From NCBI GenBank assembly GCA_030728245.1, contig JANQZX010000124.1, positions 20,438-62,421 on the forward strand: a DNA stretch of 41,984 nt, written 5' to 3'. A model generated the notes under the pieces. That model saw only the letters and a list, made by a program, of their open reading frames with translations. It searched no databases and was not told the DNA's origin. Below are positions 8,321 through 16,703 of this stretch, piece after piece. The stretch is from Saprospiraceae bacterium. GTDB lineage: Bacteria; Bacteroidota; Bacteroidia; Chitinophagales; Saprospiraceae. Each line of letters begins with the position of its first letter. The first letter of the stretch is position 1. Both the position numbers and the translations under genes were made by a program.

Positions 8321-10555
8321 ATGACACCTGAAATTCTGCGTTGGCCTCTAGTGCTTTTATCATTCATTTACTTTATTACGTTAAATGCACAGACACCTGG
8401 CATCACTTACGAGGAACAACCTAATATGAGGGTCTCCTTTACCAATGAAAAACCTGTTATAGATGGTAAAGTAGACGAAGATTGCTGGAAAAAAGGTAGA
8501 GGGGCTAAAGATTTTTGGCAACTCTTTCCCACCGATAGTATTAAAAATCCAGTGCAAACAGAAATTTTTATGGCCTACGATAAATACAATTTGTATGTCG
8601 CCGCCATTTGCTACTCAAAGGGGAATAAATATATAGTTCCTTCGCTTAAACGCGATTTTCGGGCAGGGGGAAACGATAATGTTACCTTTGTTTTTGATTC
8701 GTATAATGACAGAACCAATGCTTTCGTTTTTGGTATCAATCCTCTTGGTGTCATGAGAGAGGCGATTATTGCCAACGGAGGGAGGGAAAGGTCTGATTTT
8801 AATGAAAATTGGGACAATAAATGGCATGGTGAAGCCTTCATAGGTGAAAATTATTGGTCTGCTGAAATGGTCATTCCTTTTGCTGCGCTGAGATTTAAGG
8901 AAAATTCAACTTCCTGGAATTTCAATGCTTATCGTTTTGATACCCAATCCAATACCCAATCAACCTGGAACCATATTCCTCAAAATCAATTACCTATGAG
9001 CCTGGCTTTCATGAGTAAAATTGAGTTTGAGAAACCCATTGAAAAAACAGGTTCTGCATTTACCGTTATTCCTTATATTTCAGGGGGAAGTACGAAGGAT
9101 TTCACGACCAATTCGCCTACGAATAATACTTTTGGAATAGGTGGTGATGCGAAAATCGGACTGTCGCCTTCCTTAAATTTAGATCTAACAGTTAATCCAG
9201 ATTTTAGTCAGGTAGAGGTGGATCGTCAGGTTATAAACCTGGATCGTTTTGAAATATTTTTCCCGGAGAGAAGGCAGTTTTTTTTGGAAAATGCAGATCT
9301 ATTTTCTGGATTTGGAGATCAGCGAATTAATCCTTTTTTCTCCCGTAGAATAGGAATCGCTAAGGATGCCGATGGAAATAATTTTCAGGTGCCTATTCTT
9401 TATGGTGCCAGATTGAGTGGAAAATTAGATAATAACTGGAGAGTTGGTTTGTTAAATATGCATACACAGGCCGATCCGGATAATAAACTGGCCGGAGCGA
9501 ATTATACGGTGGGCGCTATTCAGCGTAAATTGTTCTCTCGCTCAAATATCGGTTTCATTTTCGTAGATAAAGAAAATTTTACTTCTGATCTTACTTTTGA
9601 ACCTATTGATCCTGAAAGGTTTAATAGAGTGGTTGGCGTCGATTATAATCTGGCTTCCTCTGATAATCGCTGGAATGGACGTACCTTTTATCACCAGATG
9701 TTTAATTCCGATAAGAATGGTAAAATGTCTGATCGCTTTGCTCACGGCAGTACACTGGTTTACCAGGACCGGGAATGGAATTTTACATACCAACATCAAT
9801 GGATAAAATCGGAGTATGCTCCAGCTGTGGGTTTCGTACCACGTAACAATTTTTTTGCGCTCAATGGTGAAATAAGTAGATTCTTTTATCCCAAAAATGG
9901 CCCTGTTAATCAATATTCTTTTGGGTTAAAAAGCGGACAAACCTGGCAACCAGAAGACGGTAGAACCGATCAGGAATTCTCCTTTTCATTTGAGGGTCAA
10001 CTAAAAAATACAGGGTTCTTTAATGTAGCAATAAATAATAGTTACATCTATTTGTTCGATGCTTTTGATCCTTCCCGAACAGATGCCAAAGCGCTTCCTG
10101 CTGGTTCATCCTTTAGAAATACTTTTGTTACTGGCTTTATTTCGTCCGATCAAAGAAAACAGATAAACTACAGATTGGAACCGTTTTTTGGCCAATACTT
10201 CAATGGAAATATTAAGGGTATTGAAGGCGGATTGGTTTGGCGCTATCAACCTTATGGTTCTATTGAAATGTCATTCAATTATAGCGATATAAGACTTCCA
10301 GAGCCTTATGGTTCCGCTAAGTTACTACTGGTCGGACCAAGAATTGATTTTACTTTTACAAAAAAGTTATTCCTGACCACTTTTATTCAGTACAATAACC
10401 AAGTTGAAAACTTAAACGTAAATGCCCGTTTACAATGGCGGTTTGCTCCAGTTTCCGATTTATTCCTGGTTTATACCGATAATTACGATACTTTCAATAG
10501 TACTACCAAGAATAGGGCACTTGTGGCTAAATTCACCTATTGGCTGAATTTATAG
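8321..10555 (+). CDS. DUF5916 outer-membrane protein with CBM9-like N-terminal domain
   Basis: A 744-residue exported protein; I take the ATG at 8321 rather than the TTG two codons earlier. The signal peptide covers about residues 1-23. The first domain (about 45-220) resembles carbohydrate-binding module 9: PVIDGKVDEDCW followed by the AYDKYNLYVAAICY strand. The rest is the DUF5916 domain, with its hallmark segments NPDFSQVEVDRQVINLDR and FFPERRQFFLENADLF, then many alternating hydrophobic strands ending in an aromatic-rich tail (TYWLNL) that suggests an outer-membrane beta barrel. The family is common in Bacteroidota and of unknown role. It is divergent from the esterase gene, and its stop overlaps the stop of the convergent kinase gene. 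Confidence 0.85.
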   Translation: MTPEILRWPLVLLSFIYFITLNAQTPGITYEEQPNMRVSFTNEKPVIDGKVDEDCWKKGRGAKDFWQLFPTDSIKNPVQTEIFMAYDKYNLYVAAICYSKGNKYIVPSLKRDFRAGGNDNVTFVFDSYNDRTNAFVFGINPLGVMREAIIANGGRERSDFNENWDNKWHGEAFIGENYWSAEMVIPFAALRFKENSTSWNFNAYRFDTQSNTQSTWNHIPQNQLPMSLAFMSKIEFEKPIEKTGSAFTVIPYISGGSTKDFTTNSPTNNTFGIGGDAKIGLSPSLNLDLTVNPDFSQVEVDRQVINLDRFEIFFPERRQFFLENADLFSGFGDQRINPFFSRRIGIAKDADGNNFQVPILYGARLSGKLDNNWRVGLLNMHTQADPDNKLAGANYTVGAIQRKLFSRSNIGFIFVDKENFTSDLTFEPIDPERFNRVVGVDYNLASSDNRWNGRTFYHQMFNSDKNGKMSDRFAHGSTLVYQDREWNFTYQHQWIKSEYAPAVGFVPRNNFFALNGEISRFFYPKNGPVNQYSFGLKSGQTWQPEDGRTDQEFSFSFEGQLKNTGFFNVAINNSYIYLFDAFDPSRTDAKALPAGSSFRNTFVTGFISSDQRKQINYRLEPFFGQYFNGNIKGIEGGLVWRYQPYGSIEMSFNYSDIRLPEPYGSAKLLLVGPRIDFTFTKKLFLTTFIQYNNQVENLNVNARLQWRFAPVSDLFLVYTDNYDTFNSTTKNRALVAKFTYWLNL

Positions 10556-11614
10556 AATAAGTTTCTTTAGCTCTGTTTCTTGTTCAAGCAGCGATTGAAA
10601 CAGTTTTAATTGGTTTTTTGCTCTTACGAGATTATGGTCGTGATATTTTATCTTATAATATTTGTCCCCAACAAGATAATCTCCTAAAAAGCGTATGGCC
10701 TGTTCCAATATCAACCAATGGGCGCCTAAAAGTAGATTTTCCCTTTCCACAGAGGTTAATATACTTCCTGCTCCGTCTAACCATCCACTGGTTAGTGCCT
10801 CAAACCTTTGGTAATCAACATATACTGCCGACAGATTTGGATCGTCTTCTGCCGTGGTAGTGGAAATGGTTCGTACCATATCGCCAAAATCACTTAAAAC
10901 GGATCCTCTCATGGTGGTATCCCAGTCAATGACGGCACAAGCCTGTCCACTGCTTTTATCAAAAAGGATATTTCCAATCTTTGCATCGTTGTGAACCGCT
11001 CTGAAAGGCAAGGATAATCTGGTGATTTTTATAAAGATTGATTGGTGCTCCCTGATCCATTGTATTTCTTTTTTAGCTTCCTTAATCCTTTCGGGTATGC
11101 CCCATTTGACCGCATAAGAAAGGGCTCGGGTCCTTAATATGCTATTGTGGAAGTTTGGAATCGTATCATATAATTTTTCAGCAGATAAGGTGGATAATTC
11201 ACGGAGGTATAAACCCAGTATTTTTGCCGCTGGATAAATGATGTCTGTGGAACTGGCTGACTCAATGGCAAAGGTATCAGGAATATACTTTACAGCTCTC
11301 CACGCATTTCCATGAATATCCTTATACAAATAGTCTCCTGATTGATTTACAATGGGTTGCAGTAATTTTAATCCTGATGGTTGTAATGTCAAATGATTAT
11401 AGATGGTCAGGTGATTTTCAACCACTTTCTCTGGTTCACGAAAAACATGGGTATTTATCCTTTGGAGGACTATCTGGGTGCCTGTATTTTCGTCAGTGGC
11501 CAAAAAAGTATCATTAATATGTCCATTGCCTAAAGTAGGAATCGTTTCAACAGAAGGAAAACATAAAAAGGCATTGGCGACCTCATGGACTGAAAAATCG
11601 GGATTCTCTTTCAT
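10550..11614 (-). CDS. Aminoglycoside-phosphotransferase-family kinase, N-acetylhexosamine kinase-like
   Basis: A 354-residue protein from the ATG at 11614; an in-frame GTG at 11647 would add 11 residues and overlap the CYTH gene by 20 nt. It has the protein-kinase-like APH fold: GNGHINDTF (29-37) and LQRINTHVF, both resembling the N-acetylhexosamine 1-kinase (NahK) group, then the catalytic loop HNDAKIGNILFD (208-219) and the metal-binding VIDWDT (228-233), then DFGDMVR. Inferred role: phosphorylating GlcNAc or GalNAc at C1 or a related sugar in the cytoplasm. That would suit the GH20 and sulfatase genes further along, but specificity is unproven. It follows the CYTH gene by 13 nt and is probably co-transcribed with it. 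Its TAA overlaps the convergent DUF5916 stop (10550-10555). Confidence 0.82.
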   Translation of the reverse strand: MKENPDFSVHEVANAFLCFPSVETIPTLGNGHINDTFLATDENTGTQIVLQRINTHVFREPEKVVENHLTIYNHLTLQPSGLKLLQPIVNQSGDYLYKDIHGNAWRAVKYIPDTFAIESASSTDIIYPAAKILGLYLRELSTLSAEKLYDTIPNFHNSILRTRALSYAVKWGIPERIKEAKKEIQWIREHQSIFIKITRLSLPFRAVHNDAKIGNILFDKSSGQACAVIDWDTTMRGSVLSDFGDMVRTISTTTAEDDPNLSAVYVDYQRFEALTSGWLDGAGSILTSVERENLLLGAHWLILEQAIRFLGDYLVGDKYYKIKYHDHNLVRAKNQLKLFQSLLEQETELKKLIL

Positions 11615-11627
11615 AACATTCCAGGCA

Positions 11628-12137
11628 TTAGATTTGTAACAGGTCACTATAGGAATTTTCTATCAGATCTTCCTTTTGAACATCAAGTAATTCCATGTAA
11701 AATTGACATTGTTCCTTCATTTTAATAATATCCATAGCATCAGTAGCATCTATGACCTCTATTTCAAGAAAACTACCAAGCGCTGTTAGTGTATCGATAT
11801 GAAACTTAATGTAATCAATGAAATAAATTTCCCTTTTCTTTTCAACAACAATCAGCGTAGGCAGGGCAGCTATCAAAACCGCTTTTAAGGAAGCCACCTC
11901 GGCAGGTTTGTACAAGGTCACCTCTGATTTTTTAGCATCCTTTTTATTTTCACGATCGTAGTATATCAAACTGTTTTCAATGTTTCCTTCCCTTAATTTC
12001 AATCGCCCGGTGGGAATCTTAAAATAGGTATCCACTTGTGCATCGACACCGATAAACTGTATGTTGGGTTGTTGAAGAAGCAGTTGTCTAACCTGTGATG
12101 GATTCGAACAACGTGCCTTAATTTCAATCAATTTCAT
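11628..12137 (-). CDS. CYTH-domain protein (class IV adenylate cyclase / thiamine-triphosphatase-like)
   Basis: A 169-residue single-domain protein. CYTH enzymes form a beta tunnel that binds triphosphate-containing or polyphosphate substrates with metal ions. Visible signature: the N-terminal IEIKAR (Glu5, Lys7; the ExExK-type motif in a shortened form), QVDTYF, GRLKLRE, LIYYDR, VVEKKREIY and the acidic FLEIEV strand. The first glutamate of the classical ExExK is replaced by lysine at position 2 or lies at the terminus, so catalysis is not assured. No signal peptide is seen. It starts a two-gene unit with the kinase downstream, suggesting a shared phosphate-transfer or sensing role. Substrate unknown. 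Confidence 0.8.
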   Translation of the reverse strand: MKLIEIKARCSNPSQVRQLLLQQPNIQFIGVDAQVDTYFKIPTGRLKLREGNIENSLIYYDRENKKDAKKSEVTLYKPAEVASLKAVLIAALPTLIVVEKKREIYFIDYIKFHIDTLTALGSFLEIEVIDATDAMDIIKMKEQCQFYMELLDVQKEDLIENSYSDLLQI

Positions 12138-12231
12138 TTTCTTATAAATTAGGGGTCGAAATTAGCTAAATAAAGAAAAGGGATAAAAATTCTTTTCCAT
12201 TTTAAATAATAAAATTTGTAGTTTAGTACAT

Positions 12232-12239
12232 CAAACCTA
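12232..12239 (-). promoter_or_regulatory. Candidate Bacteroidota -7 box upstream of CYTH gene
   Basis: On the minus strand this reads TAGGTTTG, an exact match to TAnnTTTG. It would place transcription start about 90 nt before the CYTH ATG. I see no convincing TTTG at the -33 position, so this is a weak call. Confidence 0.25.
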
Positions 12240-12261
12240 TTAAGAACCTTAAAATCTGGAT

Positions 12262-14904
12262 ATGAATCGTTTTGGTAGATTTAGTTTATATGTATTCCTG
12301 CCTCTAATATTATTGGCCGCCAGTTCTTACAGCGTATTTAAATACGTTAATACCTCTGAAGATCCAGAGGTGGTCAATATTAAAGTGCCCGAGGGATTTG
12401 CAGCAGAACACCTGTATCGTCCTTCCGATAATCAAAGAGGTTCGTGGGTGTCCATGTGTTTCGATGACAAAGGCAGATTAATTACCTCCGACCAATATGG
12501 CGGTATGTATCGTTTGACCATCCCTCGGATTGGGGAAAAGCTGGATACCCATAAGATTGAAAAAATCATGCTTAAAAATGATACCCTGAATTTTGGCGCA
12601 GCTCACGGTTTATTATATGCTTTTAATAGCTTATATATTATGGTGAATAATCGCCCAAGTAAAAATCTGCCTAAAACAAGCGGTTTTTACAGATTACAGG
12701 ATACTGACGGAGACGACCAATTTGATAAGTTGACCTTACTTAAAACCTTAGTAGGTGAAGGGGAACACGGACCACATAGCATCAAGTTATCACCTGATAA
12801 AAAATCGTTATATGTAATTTGTGGTAATTATACAGATCTTCCTGAAATGGATAGTTACAGGATTCCCAAGACATGGAAATATGATAATTTATTTCCTGAA
12901 ATCAAGGATCCAAGGGGTCATGCCAATGATAGAAAGGAACCCGGTGGTTGGATTGCTAACGTAGATCCGGAAGGCAAAAAATGGGAATTAATCTCCTCAG
13001 GTTATAGAAATCCATTCGATTTAGCTTTCAATGACGTGGGTGATCTTTTTGTATATGATGCAGACATGGAGTGGGATTTTGGTCTTCCATGGTATCGCCC
13101 CACCCGTATTTGTCATGCGACAAGTGGTTCTGAATTTGGTTGGAGAACAGGAAATGGTAAATGGAGTCCTGCTTTTCCAGATAATCTTCCGCCGGTTATC
13201 AATATCGGGCAAGGTTCACCGACCAATTTAATGTATCTCAAGGAAGCTAAATTTCCTACAAAATATAAGCAAACCTTGTTAGCATTCGATTGGAGTTTTG
13301 GTATTGTCCATGCCATTCATCTTAAGCCAAAAGGTGCAAGTTATACGGCTACTCAGGAGGAATTCTTATCTGCTGCTCCGCTACCACTTACTGATGGAGC
13401 CATTGGTCCTGACGGTTCCCTTTACTTTTTAACAGGTGGCCGACGTTTGGAATCCAGCTTATATCGGGTGTATTATAAAGGAAATGAATCTACGTCCGAT
13501 GGGGAAATGACCCAAATTACGGAAGAAAATAAATTGCGCAGACAACTGGAAGGCTTTCACGGAGCACCAAATGCAGCGGCAGTTGCAACGGTTTGGCCTC
13601 ATCTGAATCATGCAGACAGACATATCAGATATGCTGCCAGGATGGCATTGGAACACCAGCCATTAAGTGCTTGGAAAGAGAAAGCACTCAATGAAAAAAA
13701 TGCAGTGGCTTTGACAAATGCTATGATTGGTCTAGTGAGAACCACTACTGAAGTAGATAAGGCATTGATAATTGATGCGTTATACGGTATTAATTATGCT
13801 TCCCTATCCGCTTCTCAACAATTAGATGTTTTGAGGGCTTATGAATTGGTGTTTTCTCGTTTTGGTATGCCAGAGTCCGCCCAAAAGAAAAAGTTAATCG
13901 CTTTATTTGATGCGCAGTACCCTGCAAATACAAATGATCATAATAAGGCACTCAGCAAATTACTTGTTTTCCTGGAAGCCCCTTCAGTTTTGCCAAAAAC
14001 GTTGGTTTTAATGGATAAAAAGGAGCAGAATAACCCTAATGATGAGTTGGCTATGAGTTCTGAGGATCTTATTCTTAGAAATCCTCAATATGGATTGGAT
14101 ATCGCCAAAATGTTGGAAAAAATGCCTGAACCTCAACAGACTTACCTCGCCATTATGATTTCAAAAGCAGAAAAGGGCTGGAATCCTGAAATGAGGGAGA
14201 AATATTTTGCATGGTATCGCAAAGCTTTTTCTTATCGCGGTGGAAACAGTTATATCGGTTTTATTGATAAAGCAAGAAATTTTGCATTGAAAAATGTGAG
14301 TAAGGGAAAACGCAAATATTACGATGAACTGTCAGGCGGTGATTTATTGACCGATTCCGGCAATGATCTGGAGAGATCGGATTATCCAAAAGGACCGGGT
14401 AAAAATTATCAGATAAAGGATATAGACACTCTGTTTGCATCAGCCTTGAAAGACAGGAATTTTAAAACGGGTAAATCTATGTACATCGCTACTACCTGTA
14501 TCAGATGTCACGCCATTAAGGGAGAAGGGGGCAATGTTGGACCCGATCTTACTCAGATTGGTACCAGGTTTAGTACCAAAGATATCATGGAAGCTATTCT
14601 CCTGCCAAGCAAAACCATCTCTGATCAATATGCGACCACGGAGTTTCAGCTTAAAAATGGAAAAAGTATAGTAGGTAAAATTACCAATCAAGATGAAGAG
14701 AATTATTATATAGCTCAAAATCCTTACGTTGCTGATATTTTGGTTAAAGTGCCAAAGAAAAACGTGTTGTCTAAAAACTATTCTACTGTATCTTCCATGC
14801 TTCCAGGCATGGTAAATTCCCTGAATGCGGAGGAATTAAGAGATTTAGTAGCTTATTTGACATCTGGAGGCGATGAGAATCATCCCGTTTTTAAATCAAA
14901 ATAA
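12262..14904 (+). CDS. Membrane-anchored dehydrogenase-like propeller protein with C-terminal c-type heme domain
   Basis: An 880-residue exported protein with an N-terminal hydrophobic anchor or signal (about 8-24). Residues about 40-410 resemble the PVC-type 'membrane-bound dehydrogenase' domain, a glucose/sorbosone-dehydrogenase-like propeller: VPEGFAAEHLYRP, DQYGGMYRL, HGPHSI, YRNPFDLAFN. A helical, HEAT-like stretch follows (about 430-700). The C-terminal part carries a cytochrome c motif, CIRCH (C746, C749, H750), followed by GEGGNVGPDLTQIG and a typical PSKTISDQYATTEF segment, matching the heme-binding domain known from Pirellula and Verrucomicrobium. Likely a periplasmic sugar or alcohol oxidation protein passing electrons through its own heme; the substrate is unknown. 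Single gene followed by a terminator. Confidence 0.85.
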   Translation: MNRFGRFSLYVFLPLILLAASSYSVFKYVNTSEDPEVVNIKVPEGFAAEHLYRPSDNQRGSWVSMCFDDKGRLITSDQYGGMYRLTIPRIGEKLDTHKIEKIMLKNDTLNFGAAHGLLYAFNSLYIMVNNRPSKNLPKTSGFYRLQDTDGDDQFDKLTLLKTLVGEGEHGPHSIKLSPDKKSLYVICGNYTDLPEMDSYRIPKTWKYDNLFPEIKDPRGHANDRKEPGGWIANVDPEGKKWELISSGYRNPFDLAFNDVGDLFVYDADMEWDFGLPWYRPTRICHATSGSEFGWRTGNGKWSPAFPDNLPPVINIGQGSPTNLMYLKEAKFPTKYKQTLLAFDWSFGIVHAIHLKPKGASYTATQEEFLSAAPLPLTDGAIGPDGSLYFLTGGRRLESSLYRVYYKGNESTSDGEMTQITEENKLRRQLEGFHGAPNAAAVATVWPHLNHADRHIRYAARMALEHQPLSAWKEKALNEKNAVALTNAMIGLVRTTTEVDKALIIDALYGINYASLSASQQLDVLRAYELVFSRFGMPESAQKKKLIALFDAQYPANTNDHNKALSKLLVFLEAPSVLPKTLVLMDKKEQNNPNDELAMSSEDLILRNPQYGLDIAKMLEKMPEPQQTYLAIMISKAEKGWNPEMREKYFAWYRKAFSYRGGNSYIGFIDKARNFALKNVSKGKRKYYDELSGGDLLTDSGNDLERSDYPKGPGKNYQIKDIDTLFASALKDRNFKTGKSMYIATTCIRCHAIKGEGGNVGPDLTQIGTRFSTKDIMEAILLPSKTISDQYATTEFQLKNGKSIVGKITNQDEENYYIAQNPYVADILVKVPKKNVLSKNYSTVSSMLPGMVNSLNAEELRDLVAYLTSGGDENHPVFKSK

Positions 14905-14940
14905 GGACTTATTCATAGTTTATCCTGGAGGATAGGAATA

Positions 14941-14977
14941 AAAAAAGCACTTAGGAATCAGTTCCTAAGTGCTTTTT
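14941..14977. terminator. Bidirectional intrinsic terminator
   Basis: A perfect 11-bp stem, GCACTTAGGAA (14947-14957) with TTCCTAAGTGC (14962-14972) around a 4-nt loop, is flanked by an A tract on the left and a T tract on the right. It therefore works in both directions, serving the heme-domain gene and the convergent susC-susD transcript. Confidence 0.9.
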
Positions 14978-14998
14978 CACATTAAATAGGTTCAAGAA

Positions 14999-16684
14999 TT
15001 AATACCCGGCATTTTGCTTAAGGTAATCTTTTAGATTTGAAGCCCCATCAATGGCCGTTTGAGGAATGGGGAAAATCCGTTTATTTTTATCGGTATTGGT
15101 TTTTTCTGTCCAGATACCTTCATATTTTCCAAAACGAATCATATCGGTACGACGAAGCATTTCCCAATAAAATTCAAAACCACGCTCGCGGAAAAGTAAA
15201 TCGAGATTCATACTGGTTAAAGCTGGAGGCGCTTTTCTTGCCGTACGGGAAGAACGAACAAAATTCACATCAGCAAGCGCACCTGCGGCATCATTACTTT
15301 TTCTCAATTTAGCTTCAGCACGCATAAGATAAATATCAGCCAATCGTAAAATGACAATATCTGCCTGACCTTTATTTCTACCAGAATCAGAAATTCTACT
15401 GAATTGGTATTTTTCAACCCGATATCCGCTTGGATAATCACTTCCCTGGGGAGTAAAGTCAACTTTCTCGGTATGATTTACAGGAAGGTTAAATTTATTT
15501 CTGGTTAAGTGAACCAAAGGACCAACTAAAAATTTCCCTCCTGCACATCTGGTGAAACCGCTTACATTTCTTTGTAAACCGTATTGCTGGCCTCTTTGTA
15601 TTCCTCGATTGATTTCGTAAGTGGCACCATCTACACAAGTATCGGCAGGATTTGTATATCTTCCTACGTTTTGTTTGTGAAAACGGGGATCTACACTTGG
15701 ATCTTCAGGCGCATAAGCTTTTGCCCATGTTTGATAAAAATCAGAGGTAATGGCAGGTCCATCTGTTCCATTCGCATTTGGAAACGCAGCTAAAGGAAAC
15801 ATATCACCCGATAAGGAAAAATAGGCCATTCTGTTATGACCATTCAAATCGCCTCTTTGATCAATAGCAAAAATAAGTTCCTTATTTGTATTATTGTTGT
15901 CATCAAAAATGGAAAAATACTCAGACGCAAGCGCATATTGACCTGAAGCAATAATTTTATCACAGTATTTAATCACATTATCCATATCGGAAGCCGTGAA
16001 ATTAAAAGAAGAAGCATAGATATCTCTATATACTGGAGCATTCAAGTAAAGGCGTGCCAATAATCCCCAAACTGCCCCTTTGGTAAGTCTTCCAGGGCCT
16101 GCAGTGGTTCCTAAAAGTGGTTCTACATCCAATAATTCCTTTTCAATGAATTTTACGGCAGCATCTCCCCTTAAAATTTGGGAACCTGCATCAGGATTAT
16201 CTTTCACAAAAACCAATCCATAAAGATCTAAGGTTAAAAGTGAAAAATAAGCTCTCATACCTCTGGCTTCAGCTAAATATTCTTTGGCTATCGGATCAGT
16301 ATTTAAAGGTAAAGCCTGTAAGGCAGTTACTGTTCTGGAAACTGACTGTAATAGAGGGTTCCATGTATTTCTGACATTGGCATTGTTTGGATCAAAGGTT
16401 TGCCTGTGCAAAGCAATATAAATGCCATTGTCACCCCAGTCAGTACCCCCACGATATGGTAAAATGGCCTCGTCAGTTGTAATTTCCTGTAAGGCAAAAT
16501 AAGTGGTGTGTTGAAATATAGTAGGTAAAAGGGCATAAACAGGGGCAATCAAACCATCGGCTGCTTGTCTTGGTGTCAGGTTACCTGCTGAGGTCTCATC
16601 TAAAATGATTTCTTCCAAATTGGTACAGCTGCTAATAAGCATTACAAACAAAAAGGAGAAAATATATAGGTTTGTCTTTTTCAT
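14999..16684 (-). CDS. SusD/RagB-family outer-membrane lipoprotein
   Basis: A 561-residue surface lipoprotein with lipobox LISSC (Cys20 lipidated), a typical SusD start. SusD proteins sit as a lid on a SusC barrel and capture glycans or peptides before import. The segments ETSAGNLTPRQAADGL, LAEARGMRAYFSLLTLDLYG, the late IVILRLADIYLMRAEAKLR (TPR-like helices) and RERGFEFYWEMLRRTDMIRFG are family hallmarks. It starts 19 nt after the SusC stop, so the two form an operon. No glycoside hydrolase or sensor gene directly follows; a terminator ends the unit. Ligand unknown. Confidence 0.95.
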   Translation of the reverse strand: MKKTNLYIFSFLFVMLISSCTNLEEIILDETSAGNLTPRQAADGLIAPVYALLPTIFQHTTYFALQEITTDEAILPYRGGTDWGDNGIYIALHRQTFDPNNANVRNTWNPLLQSVSRTVTALQALPLNTDPIAKEYLAEARGMRAYFSLLTLDLYGLVFVKDNPDAGSQILRGDAAVKFIEKELLDVEPLLGTTAGPGRLTKGAVWGLLARLYLNAPVYRDIYASSFNFTASDMDNVIKYCDKIIASGQYALASEYFSIFDDNNNTNKELIFAIDQRGDLNGHNRMAYFSLSGDMFPLAAFPNANGTDGPAITSDFYQTWAKAYAPEDPSVDPRFHKQNVGRYTNPADTCVDGATYEINRGIQRGQQYGLQRNVSGFTRCAGGKFLVGPLVHLTRNKFNLPVNHTEKVDFTPQGSDYPSGYRVEKYQFSRISDSGRNKGQADIVILRLADIYLMRAEAKLRKSNDAAGALADVNFVRSSRTARKAPPALTSMNLDLLFRERGFEFYWEMLRRTDMIRFGKYEGIWTEKTNTDKNKRIFPIPQTAIDGASNLKDYLKQNAGY

Positions 16685-16703
16685 ATTTATTAATTTACTT
16701 GAC

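Noticed and set aside
9542-9913. A 123-codon minus-strand open frame inside the DUF5916 gene
   Set aside because: It is fully antisense to a well-supported coding region and its translation shows no domain, signal peptide or conserved motif.
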